A stretch of 64,000 bases of DNA from Odiellus spinosus (GCA_963920705.1 OY987230.1:10627320-10691319), one strand, 5' to 3'. Counted from the stretch's first letter, positions 46,022 through 58,897 are shown. Numbers and translations: made by a program. Notes: generated from the letters alone by a model not told the origin.

Positions 46022-46799
46022 TTAAAGTGAGGCTGTCACTTATTTTGTATCAGTTCTAAATAGAATTTGGGAACCATTTTCGGATAGGTTTCTAAAAAGA
46101 TATTCGAAATACAAAATAATACTACAACAGTAAAAAGCTTTATTTTAAAAACAAACATTCCCCTGAATATTATAAAGCTTACGGTTGATTCTCTTTCACG
46201 CAGTTTCTTTCGTGGAAGTACTTAATTTATATCTTTCATTCCAAACTTGTTAAAGTAGGCATGCAACCCAAATCGATTCGGGCCTTGTCAAATTGATTTC
46301 GCTCTAAGTTCGCCAATTTAATCTTTAGAAATTGAAAAAATTAGCGATGCGCTTCTTACATTCGCGTGACGTTGGTTTTACTTTTCATTTTCATGTGCTC
46401 CAATAGAATAATGAAAGAAATCGCTTTTCACAATGAGGAAAAATGGTTTATTTTGGTCAAAAATTGTATGCCAGATTTAAATTTTCTTAATTCGACCAAT
46501 TTTACCAAATGATAAAACCTGAACGCATCAAAAGTTTAATGATTTTGGTCCACTTTTGTTCATATCAGGTTTTTTCATTTGGTATATTTGGTCGATTTCA
46601 GATTGAATTTTCCAATTTGAAGAGCTTTTGAGCAAATTAATTTTTTTCCTCGTTGGGAAAGCCGATTTATTAAGTAATCTTTATTAAGTCGTTAACCCTT
46701 AAGGTGTAGAATTTCGAATATCGGGGTTTTCAAGATACAAAAACAATAGAAATATTCTTCATATGCCTTTGAAAAAAAATTGCCACAGCCTCACTTTAA
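46022..46799. mobile_element. Family B element, full-length with TTAA on both sides
   Basis: TTAA at 46022-46025 and 46796-46799 flank a 770-bp element with ends AGTGAGGCTGTCAC and, on the complement of the right, AGTGAGGCTGTGGC. It holds a short version of the family core (about 46160-46230). A family J segment lies at about 46260-46420, and a separate inverted repeat of about 50 bp per arm lies at 46487-46612, so it is a composite. Confidence 0.75.
46487..46612. repeat. Inverted repeat (hairpin) inside a family B element
   Basis: TTCGACCAATTTTACCAAAT on the left pairs with ATTTGGTATATTTGGTCGA on the right, and ACCTGAAC with TTCATATCAGGT, around a 15-20 bp loop. The arms have about 80-90 percent pairing by eye. 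Confidence 0.6.
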
Positions 46800-47208
46800 T
46801 TATATATAGTTATACTGTATCATATTATTCAATTATACAATTATTGTACACTTATTTAAATGTAGGGAAATAAAGATCAACTACTTTTAGAGTGTATATC
46901 TAGCAATTACCAATTCGCACACTCGTATATCGTTCTGCGATTTAGTTTAAATACACAGCACACCGTTATGCTAACTTTAAATCTCTAATAATCCCCGTGA
47001 AATTAGTCTATTCACGTTTATTCATGTGGAAACGAACACCGAATTTTCGGCGCAGTCTACCAGACGCGCGATCGAGGTCTTTTGTCCATGTGGTGTCCCT
47101 TTGTCTATACGTGGTTATTTTAGTCCCGAAGTTCTTAGAGTTCCCTGGGTCGTGGTATTCGCTAGTATCCCGTTCCAAAAATAAACTTTTTTTTTTCCTT
47201 CTCCCCAG

Positions 47209-47260
47209 ACCTCACGTGCCATGGGTGGCGCATCGTGGCACGCGCCTTGCATGGCCCGGG
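47209..47260 (+). other. Candidate 5' UTR exon (52 nt)
   Basis: A strong acceptor (poly-T, CCTTCTCCCCAG) ends at 47208 and GTGAGT starts at 47261. The 52-nt stretch is GC-rich and lies in a GC-richer block (about 47000-47680) upstream of a candidate coding exon at 48143. If it is spliced to a site just before 48143, the ATG at 48143 remains the likely start. TATA-like TATAAAT at 47573-47579 could instead be a separate promoter. Confidence 0.3.
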
Positions 47261-48142
47261 GTGAGTTAAATCTCTTCTACAGCAGCGTGTAAGAGTCATA
47301 GAAGAAACCTTTTTCTCCCCTTAACCGTCGTACTAAAATAATTTCGCTAGGGAATCATAGTGGTGCCGAAACCCGGGACTAACCTTTTTCGAATCTGCTT
47401 TTAAAATTGCCGCTTTTGAAGGTTTTCAGGCTTTGATTTAAGTAACGTCTTGTCTTGGGAATACGCTTTTTGGGGAATTTGCCCCTCTTTTATTTGGGGT
47501 GCATGTTGAATACCAGACAATTTCGCGCGCACCCATCTGGCTAGTGTCAGTGCGACCGTACGGAGAGGGTCCTATAAATTTACGCGCCAATTGGGACGGG
47601 CCTATACGAGGTGTATATAGATGGGCCCATCCATAATGGTATCCTTCTGTTTTGTTTCAATCTTCGAGAACGCGCCAACACGGAAACATTTCAAATTGTT
47701 TCGGGGATCATTTTTTTTATAACCTTTTTCTTTATTTTCTGGACTCTTGACAGATTTTAGGGAGGCTATATGTATCAATGTATCTATGGTAGATTTTTGA
47801 CAAGCTTCTAGTGTCTGCTTTGACTTGTAATGTATACGGGAACCTTAGATATATAATTGGACTAATATATTTTTGGGAGAATTCATTTCAAATTGAAAAT
47901 AAAACGAAGATTAATAGTAACAATTTATTTTTACGTTAGTAATTGTGTAAGTAGCGTAATATTCATACAGTGCTAGTGGTAGTTAAACTACTAAAATAGG
48001 CTAATTATTATATTAATTAATGTGGAAGTTAAAATGAATATGAGGAATAAAGATAGACATGTAGTTTTATTCTGTAATATTGAAGTCTGACGGAGTCCAT
48101 TTACTCGGGTAGCGACAGGAGGAACAATTTAGAATCCCCGAC

Positions 48143-48223
48143 ATGCACTTTAGCACAAAAACAATGATGTTCTTTTTAATTTTATGCATCCATCGTCTGT
48201 TTGACGACCTTTGCTGTGAATAC
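48143..48223 (+). CDS. Candidate first coding exon with signal peptide
   Basis: 27 codons from ATG 48143 to a GTAAGT donor at 48224. The peptide starts MHFSTKTMMFFLILCI: a short polar start with one Lys, then a hydrophobic core (MMFFLILCI), which is a typical signal peptide; it ends LCCEY. The exon ends in phase 0, which fits the next candidate exon at 52168. The protein would be secreted or membrane-bound and Cys-containing near its N-terminus. I do not recognise the family. An acceptor-like TTTAG lies 12 bases upstream, so a 5' UTR intron is possible. Confidence 0.45.
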
Positions 48224-48789
48224 GTAAGTTTAATATAATCTGTATAATAATCCTTCGCGTATATTAAAAGCTCTTTCCTTTACAATCTCTTAAAACACCA
48301 AATTATTTAGATATAGGGGAGAGAGCCTTCCTTTGGACGTGGTGCAAATTGCAAACTCTGAATAAGTCTGATTATATATTATCCTTTAAACGTGCTTTAT
48401 ATCCGTCTATATCCTTAGATTATTTTGGGATGGAATTGTAGAAATAAAAACGATAAGAGATAAGGGTAAATATATGCTTTTTTTTCCTTTCTTGTTCTTG
48501 GTTGCGCGTAAATGAACCGTAATATCCAAAAACCTAAGCTCGATTTTGTTATACGGTTATGGAAGGTTAAGAATTTTTATCGGGTCATAAAAAAGGCCTA
48601 AGTAATTTGGCTACCATGCACTTCTCTTTCTTTCGAGTGTGGTAAATTTAACCGAGGTTCGTGCCGACCTTGCCTAACAAGTTTTACGCATTTTAGATTA
48701 AAGACATAAGTATATAACGTAAGATCGTGTGTTTTTGCTGAGCTCAAAAGGGAATTGTTCATTTCCATTCATTCAATCACCAAGTTTAC

Positions 48790-48943
48790 TTAAAGGCCTA
48801 GGATTTCTTCTGCCTGTGAACTGCCTGTTTTACTGGAAGTGGGCTCACCTTCTGAGCTTCCCCTTTGTGTAGCAAGGCAAGTGAAAGCCTGGAGGGCGAG
48901 TCTGTTTCCAGAGTGACAGGCAGAAATAATCATAGGCCTTTAA
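48790..48943. mobile_element. TTAA-flanked MITE, family K copy 2 (intronic)
   Basis: TTAA at 48790-48793 and 48940-48943 flank a 146-bp element with AGGCCTAGGAT on the left and ATCATAGGCCT on the right. The inverted repeats run into CTTCTGCCTGT. It is the second copy of the element at 29450 and lies in the intron between the candidate exons at 48143 and 52168. Confidence 0.8.
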
Positions 48944-49967
48944 ATTATTTTTGCAAACTAAATTTTGCTTAATTAATGTTAAAAGCCATTTATGCAAACC
49001 TTAACCAACTTTCTTTCATTCCCCAAGTTTGGCCAAATTACTTATGCAAGCCAAATAAGTAAACCATGGCAAACTTAGCCCAAAAAAGTTTTGCAAACCA
49101 GATATGTTAGAAACAATACCCAAATTAGCTTTCTTCCTTCTACCTAATTTGCCCAAATTATTTTTATGAATGAAACCAGCAAACGTTGTCCAACTAACTT
49201 AGATCCATCCATCTATAGTTTGTGTTACTTTTTCTATAAGGGTAAGATTGGCATATCCTTTCGTGTGTTTGGCAACGTTTGCAGTCCATGAAAGGGTAGC
49301 GTAAGTTTCCATTTCTTACACGCTTCCGAAATTCTACTTTAAATAAGCAAGGCTTAGGGATAGTCATCATCTAACGCTTCAGCGCCATCGTTTTTGTTCG
49401 CTTATTCCATCATTTTCACGCTCGTGCAAAAACAAACCATTCGTTTCGGGGCTTAAACCAAATACGGTGAATCTTTGAAGTATATACGCGAAGATACGTG
49501 TATTTCGAGCTTATATTATCAATTGGGATAAAAATCTCGTGGTTCTGCCTTGAGGGGGGAGAGATTGGCCCATAACATTTGAACCAGATGGCTATGTTCT
49601 TCACGCTTCCTCATTTCAAGTATATATATTAGACTATATCTTTTTCCTATTGTTACGTGTTTTTCTAACCGCGTGCCGAGAGCTTTGTTATTTCAAGTTT
49701 TCGAATCGGAAGCTTTTTCCAAGCGTGATATTTCACTTTTTTCTGGCGTTTCACGCTCAAATTCATCCCTCGTGTTTTTACTTTGCGGTATTCAATAAAT
49801 ATTAGGTACAAACGAAACTTGATAGTAAAAAACTTCGAATTTAAGGTTTGTATTTGAATAAAAAAAGGTTCAATATTCATTTAAAATTTCCCATTTGATC
49901 GACAAAATTGGACTTTCTTCATTTTAATAATAAAACTTTTTTAATCATATTTACTCTAAAATGTAAG

Positions 49968-50590
49968 GGTTCGATTAATTTGAAATTTTTGGGTTCGATT
50001 AATTTGAAATTTTTGGGTTCGATTAATTTGAAATTTTTGGGTTCGATTAATTTGAAATTTTTGGGTTCGATTAATTTGAAATTTTTGGGTTCGATTAATT
50101 TGAAATTTTTGGGTTCGATTAATTTGAAATTTTTGGGTTCGATTAATTTGAAATTTTTGGGTTCGATTAATTTGAAATTTTTGGGTTCGATTAATTTGAA
50201 ATTTTTGGGTTCGATTAATTTGAAATTTTTGGGTTCGATTAATTTGAAATTTTTGGGTTCGATTAATTTGAAATTTTTGGGTTCGATTAATTTGAAATTT
50301 TTGGGTTCGATTAATTTGAAATTTTTGGGTTCGATTAATTTGAAATTTTTGGGTTCGATTAATTTGAAATTTTTGGGTTCGATTAATTTGAAATTTTTGG
50401 GTTCGATTAATTTGAAATTTTTGGGTTCGATTAATTTGAAATTTTTGGGTTCGATTAATTTGAAATTTTTGGGTTCGATTAATTTGAAATTTTTGGGTTC
50501 GATTAATTTGAAATTTTTGGGTTCGATTAATTTGAAATTTTTGGGTTCGATTAATTGGACATTTTTGGGTTCGGTTACTTGGCTTTTTTG
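49968..50590. repeat. 24-bp satellite, 24 identical units
   Basis: Twenty-four units starting GGTTCGATTAATTTGAAA follow one another (49968-50543), identical as far as I can see. One altered unit (to 50567) and a partial diverged unit come after. Because 24 is a multiple of three and the unit has no stop in certain frames, both strands are open for more than 200 codons (repeat GSINLKFL on +, INRTQKFQ on -). The + frame has no ATG. It lies in the candidate intron 48224-52167. Confidence 0.97.
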
Positions 50591-52167
50591 TTTCGATTAG
50601 GTTAACAGTACTCGATGTAGCATCTGGGACCACTATAGCATAACGTTTCGTTAGAATTTATCTCGCGGGTGTCGATCATTTGGGAATTAGATCAAAAGGA
50701 CCCAAATTAATACACAATAATAATTTATTATTATTAATAATAATTTATACATATACCTAAGGCTCTAATTGACAAAATTTAACAAAATGACTAAAGATAA
50801 ACGTTTTAAGTTTATTTTTTCGTTTAAAAATTATTATATTTTAAACACGTGTGAAAATTTCAAGTTTTTATTCGAAAGATTTTTGTAAAAGATTATGGGA
50901 AAGGTGCTAAAAAATACGCGCCGCCGTCGAGTTTACGGGAACACCAGATAAGCTAATGCTGGATATATAATTGTAATTATAGGGTTTGGGCTTCATTTTT
51001 TTATATATATATTATACCAGCTATCTCTGCCCGAGGCGTTATAGTAATCTACCAAAGTTATAATTTAAGAACATCTTACATTCAGTTAAATTTACGCGGT
51101 GTACTTCACGAGAGTCGCAGCTTCTTATCTAAAACAAAGCGGTTTTTCTCTATCCTATCTCCAAATTCAATCGTTTCAAACAAAAGGCGACGAGACCACT
51201 GTTTCTAATAATTATTCAAAGTGATACTGGTACGAATAAATTTATTTACCATCAAATATAGATGTTCATTACCCCTTTAAAATTAAACGATTTGATTCCA
51301 TCGTTTGTGCATATGTTCTTGAAAGTGACAAGGCAGTCACGGAATTTTTATGAACTCCAAATAGAAATTCCAGTAGCATTTTCGGAAAGATCGTTAAAAA
51401 ACGATTTAAAATATAAAAAATATAAAATATGAAAAATGCGCCTTTATCTATCATCTCTCAATTACGGTTCTCAGGAGTTTCAATTCTTTCTTGCTATAGA
51501 TGATTTAAGTTTAACAATTAGATTGAAGAAGAGCTTTGACCAGTAACGTTTCCGCAAAGTTTTTAAATTAAAAACTTCATCTTCGCTTATATTTGATCAG
51601 ATTAAATTTTAATTTTCTTTGAAATTCAAAATCTCGATCTAAATACTTTTTTCCTATTCCTAACTTCACTACTCCTTTAAAATTTAAATATCGTTTGCTA
51701 TACGGAGAGCAGAATAACTTGTTTCATTAATAATAAGGCGTAAAAGCTACTCGCCGCAGTCATTATTAAGGGTTATTTGCTTTTAAAAAGAGTAACGCCT
51801 TCTAGCGTCATCTTCGAAGACTATTAAAGATAAGGCGTATATTATCTACGTTGCTTTATATATTTTTTTCATCTTTCTTTTTTTAAACACCGGCGTCATT
51901 TGAGATTTATTTTGAGATATGAGCCTGTGGATAATTTCTGTCTCTCGCTCCAAATTCCCAGTTTTAAATGTAAAACTTTTCCACCCAAAAAAAATGTTTT
52001 GGATTATAGAATATCATATAACGCGATGTTTTCTATCTTCCCGAATAGCATTTATGCATATGTTTTTAGTTCAAAGTACTAATAATGAATTTTAATTTTA
52101 TTATTATATTTTATATATAAATTTAATTTGATTTTAATGTTTGCATTTTTTTCTTTTCTCATTTTAG
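50591..52167. other. Rest of candidate intron 1
   Basis: Contains a fragment of family B at about 51330-51430 (GGCAGTCAC, AGCATTTTCGGAAAGATCGTTAAAA). No other exon was found between 50591 and 52167. Confidence 0.45.
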
Positions 52168-52206
52168 GTGATAGCATCATGTGAACCTCCTGAAACCTAC
52201 GAATTG
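52168..52206 (+). CDS. Candidate 39-nt microexon, phase 0
   Basis: A very strong acceptor (TTTTTTCTTTTCTCATTTTAG) ends at 52167 and a GTGAGT donor starts at 52207. The exon is exactly 13 codons, VIASCEPPETYEL, open in the phase that continues the exon at 48143, so the joined reading passes LCCEY to VIASC. Phase 0 on both sides makes it skippable without a frameshift, as for regulated microexons. No further exon was found to the right within this window. Confidence 0.5.
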
Positions 52207-54474
52207 GTGAGTGATCTTTTGGTTGAATTTATTCACACGATTTTGTGGGTATAGATGGTATTTTTTGTCCCCAAGGGATTGTGAAACGTAAATATACTAT
52301 ATTAATTTCTAATTTACTTGTTTTTTAAATGTAAATTTTGATTATGAAAGCTTATTATATATAGTTTCTTGTCTTTAAAACCATATGAATCAATTTTAAA
52401 AGGAAAATTGATTGATTTTTTTTTAATATATAGAATTTAGGGTGTCAGATTGTTTTTCCAAGCCTAGCTCTAATGAAGTAATTGACTTTAATTGAAAAGT
52501 ATTTGATTATTCAACAACATGGCAAATAAATTCAACATGTATGATGATATCGACCAATTTCAAATGAGAGATAAAATAGTTAACAATAAACCAATTATTT
52601 CGTTTCACTTTCCCTTCAATAAAAAAATGTTCGCGATAATAATGAAAAAAACGGCCATCCAAAAAAAAATCGTTATCAAAGTCATTTCATAATAAATAAA
52701 CCACGAGGATCCGCTTCTACATATTGCTTCGCATTAGTCAAACTAGGCGTAAATGGGTCCTATAGAGATTCCCGCAAGAACCGCAAATAACGCGTATTGG
52801 TGGTGTGGGACCGTAACCATCGGACGGTTTTCTTCGCGCGAACGAGGGGCGCCACAATCTTGGAGGAATGAGATATAGGAAGCTATCTTCTGACTCTGGT
52901 ATTAACAGGAACTGTCTATCTATAGGGCCTAGAAAGAAAGGAAGTAAAAAAATAAGAACTTCTGTGCGTTCTATTCAACTTTTTCGCTCTACCAGGAACT
53001 TTCTGGCGCACTTACGCCATATGAGCATTAACAAACTATCTTAGGATTATTTCGATGAGCAAGGCTTAGGAAACAAGAAGAGGAAACAAATCGACAATTG
53101 TTTTACTTATATTGTACAATACTTTTTCCGGATCTTCCTCCCACTTCCTATCATCTGCAAACTTTTGTTTGCTTTCATTATTTTTGGACGCTTTAGGTAC
53201 GCTAACATTGGAGCCCCCATTAAATTTCTCGTCCATCTAGATATACAGTTCCTGGTTTTAGTCGGGTGTACCATTATTGTGTCCTGATTTAGGATGCGTT
53301 CAGAAACGCATAACGAAGTGTTCTGTAGGCTACCGCGTCACTGGCGGTTGGCGGCTGTAGTAACCGTGTATGGAGTATTGTTGCCCTTAATCCGAAAATT
53401 ATATTTTTAAGCTTTTCGCTGCTCGGAGAGATAACAATAGTTACCTATCTAATGTAAAACTCTTTAAATAGAAATGATTTCCATATGAAATTGATTTTAG
53501 TCCTAAACCGGATGTTGTAGAATGACCATTTTAAAAATGGCATAAACCGTTTGGTATTTCGTTTCATAAGGCGATTGGTTATTGGGAATTTCGAAACACA
53601 AGTGCCCAAAACATCCACTTTTGTTCAACGTTTTCCTTACAAATGACTTTCGAAATCCGCCCAAAATGAGTGGAAACTGCTCAACTGGTAACCATGAATG
53701 TTTGAGGTTCTCGGCTAACACTCTGTACTACACAGGCGTCTCGCTGAAAAGCTGTTAGTCGATGATTACCTTACCATATTCCTCCAAGCCACAGGGAAAC
53801 AGCTCGGATAGAAGTACGATATTTAGTGAGAGAGTTATGGTCTTAGATGACGTTGCCCCCCTTGTTTAGATAAGACCTGCCTGTTTTAGCCACTAAGGGG
53901 AAAACTGGGGATAGAGTAAAAAAAAAAGGTCATAACTTGTATAGCAGTCCGCCCCCTAAATGTAATTATGCCCCTGCTAGTCCTCTCTTAATGTCCTCCT
54001 TTTTTATACCATCTAATTTTTTTATATCGAGGAAAAATGTATTTCTCAAGAAGCTTGACGTCTGGACCCTCTGAAACAGTCGTTTTATTCATCACGTGAC
54101 ACCTAATATCCAATGAGATTAAGACTTTACTTACCCCATTAGCGCTACTTCACGTTTTTTTTTTTTTTTTTCATACCGCGTATAATAATAGTTATAAAAC
54201 AAGATGTTTGATTTATTATCTTTTACGACTTCTGGGCCGGCTGGTTGGCTGGGAAGAAACATTGGGTTTTAATGTTCAAACTTTGAAAAACACGCCTTTA
54301 TCTACTATAATGTTAAGTGAAGGGAATGTTTATCAATGTGTGATTAAGTTTAATTTTGTAGCGTATTATTTCACTTCTATGGAAGGGGCCTGTCTAAGAC
54401 AATATGAATTAAAAGCTAGGGATCTAACTATTATGGTAGTGTAATTCTAACTTTTACAAAGACTTCACAATAAT
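52207..54474. other. Non-coding stretch right of the microexon
   Basis: Probably the next intron if the gene model is right. A poly(T) run is near 54157-54171. No exon with matching phase was found. Confidence 0.4.
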
Positions 54475-54775
54475 CAAAATATTACTAAACTAGGCGTTCT
54501 TAAAGATATATCCAGCCAATATCAATTTATTTCGATGAGGTAATCCTTTCCCCGGGAAATCTCGAGTCTGAAGACTCCCAGTATAGGGTATGCAGCGCTA
54601 GGAAAAACTATCTATCTTCTCTCTACGCCCGCAGAAACTATTTTGCATCGGCTTGGGTACTTGTTTTCACTCCGTTGAAAAGGCAAGGGGTTGGAGGAAT
54701 TTTACGAAACATTTTTTCCCCTCACAGCGGCCATTCCTTCTCGGCGACCCTGTCCAAGACTTCTTGTTCGTTTAT
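54475..54775. repeat. Family E repeat, copy 2
   Basis: Matches 42545-42850 along its length, with a GC-rich right part ending CCCTCACAGCGGCC and TTCTCGGCGACC. Copy 2 has an insertion-like difference near 54680-54700 relative to copy 1. Confidence 0.6.
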
Positions 54776-57700
54776 TTATTGTCGCCTTAGCGCTGATAAA
54801 AATACGCGGAAAAGTATATAAATATAATATATGGTACACCAACTTGTTTACGGAGTAATCTGTCTCTGAAAAACATGTTTTTCGGACAGATGGCGCCTCT
54901 AACTAATTCCCGCCTTTTTCTGACACTTCTTTTTCGCGCGCTTTTTCTCGTGACCAACGCGGGCAAGATATCGTATATCTTTTTCGCTCTTTTCGACCCA
55001 ACTGCGCGATCCCGTGATGTAATAAATATCCGGGCTTATAATTTCGGTCTCAGTCTGATAACTCAACACTGTTTTGCTCTATCAGTTCCTATTTCTTCAA
55101 TCTAATTGTAACTATCGTTTAAAAAGTATTCCTTCCTTCATTAGAGATTGTATTTTCCACTTTCAATGTTTTCTATTTACATCTTTTTTTGGCGCGAAAG
55201 GTCTCAACTTAAACACGGTGTAGTAGAATCTCTCGCGGGGGTGGCCAGTGTATTTTACATTAGGTGGAAATGATTTATTGTAGAGATTTGTGACAATGTA
55301 AGTGTTCACTGTGTTTTACGTTAACATCCCTATCCATTTTATTGTAAATTAAAGATATTATAATAACTAAGTATTGTCTATAAGCGATAGTTAGCTAATA
55401 TTATTCAGTTAAGTCCAAAAAAGGTCGTGCCTTAGGTCTCGTACTACTGTCGTAAACTCCTGATTAATTTTAGGGTATAAGCTCCCACTAGTAAATCAAG
55501 ATTGTTCCCTTACTTATAAAGATTTCTAGCTGTTTACGAATGTTTCCCGAACTACTTTTTCTGACTTATTACGTTTGATGTTGTGTATTAATCCACTTCG
55601 GCTATCGTTACTTCTCTTAACTGTTCTTGGAACAAAATTAGAGATTGCTAGGCTACACCGTTGTATAATGTAAAGCTGCTAGAATTAATAACAAGATATT
55701 CTGCGAGGGTGTAATAAAGTATGTTACGTAGACAGAGAAGTTTTAATTTTGCATCCTAGTCATAAACCATATGTTTCGTCGCCTTTATCTATAAGCCATA
55801 AATCAGAAATGGCGGGGAAAATTTGGCGGGAATAAAGTAAATATGGTGAAATTGATAGGGACTGTGTTACGTGATAATATTATCAGTAGCCGTAAGTTAT
55901 TCTTTTTTTTTTTAGTTTTAATTTCGTTAATGGTAGCTTTAGGACGATCAATACACGAACACAAACAACCAAACCAAAATTATCACACTACATTTTAACT
56001 CACAGTAGACACTCGGGCTTAGAATCGTCCTATTTTAAGCCTAGTTTATGAAGTAATACAATGATTTTCCTTTCACGAATCAAAAATATTTGGAGCACTT
56101 GGATGTTTTGTAGGTTTTTATCCTCATTACTAAAGAATGGAAATTGGAAGTTCATATTTTTAATTTGTTTTAAAAAATGGCCATGGCCATGGTTTAAATT
56201 TTTATTGAATAGGGATAACGTAGTTTTTCTTTTACAAAATAACTGGGTCAGAAAGTTTGAGATCTTCGTCAGGAGATTTGAAATTGCATATGTAGCCAAT
56301 TTTATTTTGAATGTTACCTTAAAACTTGAGATTAAGTTTCCGACTAAGTACGTTTCAAATTAACAAATACACTAATAATTTTTGGAATCCCAAAAATCCT
56401 TGTAGTGTTGAAGGTACTTTTAAATCCCCTTTAAAGTCACCTTCTTTTCTAGCTTAGCAGACGACGCTGACCATAGAAAATTGTACAGTCAAAGCTCTAG
56501 GCTGTGTGCGTAAGGGAAGAGCGTTATATAGGGGAAAATTTCAGAGCAGATAGGTCCTTTAAGAGGTTTTAAAAACTTCTAGAAATTCATTAAATAGAAT
56601 AAACATATGTTACCTAATTAGTTTTGTTTATTATAACTACTTCACACGTGTTTTAAGTAATTTTAAGCCATCATAAACTATGAATTTTATTTGTATATAC
56701 TTACATATACTTAATATAATAAGAACATGTACATCTAAAAGTCCTGAAAAAAATTTCAATTTAAAATATAATTATAGCAATTAGTATATACTAGTCCAAA
56801 GAAAGTGTATAATAAGTGGCCTCATGGCAAGTATTTCGCCACGCACTCAAAACATTTGCAACACATTCCTACGCATCCTGCTATTTACTATAATTTGTAT
56901 ATACTGTATATACAACCAGCCAAATAATAATTGCACGCTTACAGTTTTCGCAATTAATCTAATCACCCCTTGTTAAGCATTAATTAATTAATATAACGGT
57001 GACAAGGTTTTTGAAGGTTAAACCTTTTTAGTCCTAAGGCCCATCTCACATCAAGTTAGATATTCAAATGAATCTTCACTCAAAATGTATAAAATTTCGA
57101 CATTGGGGTTCATAGAAACCTGGAAATAACAATATTATCAAGGAATTTGAATGTTGTCAAAGAATCGGGGGAAATAATCAGCTTGGGATAAATCAGGGAA
57201 ATATTAGCTTAGCATAAATCAGGGAGTACTTCAATCTTAAAAATGGATTTTAATAAGTGAATTTCCTATTTAGAACTTTAGTGCTGCCCCCCTAAACTGG
57301 GATAAACCAAGGAATATAGGACTGTTCAAGACTATATAGGCCTTACTACTACAGAATAAAGCTACCGTTTTATAGGCGTCATAAACTATAGGTTACTTCA
57401 AAGGACCCTTTAACTTCTAATAGTACGTAAATCGTTCTATAAATTACCTGATGTGCAACGGGCTTAACAATGAACAGTGCCCCCTCAAAACTCAACACTA
57501 GGTTGCTGGGAATGGCCTCTTGCCTTTACCATTTACGAAGAAAAAATATATAATAATATAATAATAATAAGACCCTGTACCGAGTTAATGTTGATTTAAA
57601 AAATAACTCGATCTCCCCATCGTCGTGGAATTTTTTTCTCTCCTCGTCGGATAAAGTACTTTCACTGGGAAAGGCGGAATTAATAAACGTTAGGTTAGTG

Positions 57701-58189
57701 AGATATAATCACTAAGTTTTGGTGATTTTTACTTCATTCAGGCTTTCTCATTGGATTAACTATCGAAACTTAGCCCTAACTATTGTCGACCCTCGGCGGA
57801 GTCCGCTCTCCATCATAATAATTTTTTGTGTCGAAAGATGAGAGAGAGAAGGGCTTCATTCATGTTAAACTACTTCATAACGTTCCCACTAACCTTGACT
57901 CTATATTTTTTATATAATTATTATGGGGGAACTTATAAGGGCTACAAGTTTGGCTGTCAGTTTTAAAGGGCCGGTAAATAGGAAAATTAAAGTAGTCGAA
58001 TCTCATTTTAGGATGTCACAGCACACCTTATTGCCATTGGATCGGTGTACTCGCTGCCAAAGCTGTCAATATTATCGATTGATTTTCAAAATTTATGGAG
58101 CCCCCAAAAGGCGGAGTTGACTCTACATACCAATTGGTTTAAAATTGATTTTGCACTTTAATAAGAATGCTATGCCAGTTGTGGGACCT
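54776..58189. other. Non-coding stretch
   Basis: About 54880-55020 is GC-richer with GCGCGC motifs. An acceptor-like TTTTTACTTCATTCAG ends at 57738 but no frame continues the candidate gene after it. No RNA gene recognised. Confidence 0.4.
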
Positions 58190-58288
58190 GGTGGGACTGC
58201 TTCGGAGGGTGGGAAACAGGCGAAGGCTAGCGAAGCATTAATATCTACAATGTTAGTGCTTCGCGAAGCGCTTCGATTAAGTCCCACC
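58190..58288. mobile_element. Family F MITE, short copy
   Basis: Ends GGTGGGACT and AGTCCCACC are perfect 9-bp inverted repeats 99 bp apart. Inside are CTTCG/CGAAG blocks that make further pairing possible (GCTAGCGAAGC, CTTCGCGAAGCGCTTCG). Confidence 0.6.
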
Positions 58289-58897
58289 TTTGAGCTTACG
58301 ATGCCTACAAACAGCAATCATTATGACGTAATAAACATGGTTACATTGCAGTTGTTTTCACCTTCTCTTCATATTTTGATACGAAACCACTTTCATTAGA
58401 ACCCGGAGACTTGTTTTAATCTTCTATATATATAGTTAACATTGCGTTTCTTCAATGGTACTGTTTTACCTCTATGTGATTTAACATTGCATATTAATCC
58501 GCATCACCTTTCGCTATTATGCGTAGCAGTTCTTGAACAAGATAATTTACAGCTCCGAATCCGCCTACTCAATTTTAGATGTCCCCCCATCTTCTCCTCA
58601 AAGTATGATTTTTTTTTTTCGTCTTCCACGAAAACCGGAACCTCTATCGCGACCCCAAAAATTGGGGACGGTTTGGTCCGTTGAGTTATGACAGTGTAGT
58701 TAAGGGTCCTCTTCATTTTTCCCGACCAATTCCGTTGGCTGGTTGAAAAGATGTCTGAGGTTGAGGCACACATTTTTTATTTTCATCTAAAGTCCACATG
58801 TTATCATAAATCAAAAGTATATACGTAACAAATATCATTTGATAACCCCTTTTTGGCGAGGGGTTATAAGCACCTGGTAAAATCTCTACACTTCAGA

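Noticed and set aside
49968..50543. CRISPR-like regular repeat array
   Set aside because: The units are directly adjacent with no spacers, and the sequence is eukaryotic; it is a satellite.
49908..50633. Two long open frames (about 230 and 225 codons) on opposite strands
   Set aside because: Both are produced by a stop-free 24-bp satellite; the + frame has no ATG and the peptides are pure 8-residue repeats.
57723..57830. Possible next exon after the strong acceptor at 57738
   Set aside because: The frame needed to continue the candidate gene (phase 0) meets a stop after five codons, and no donor follows.
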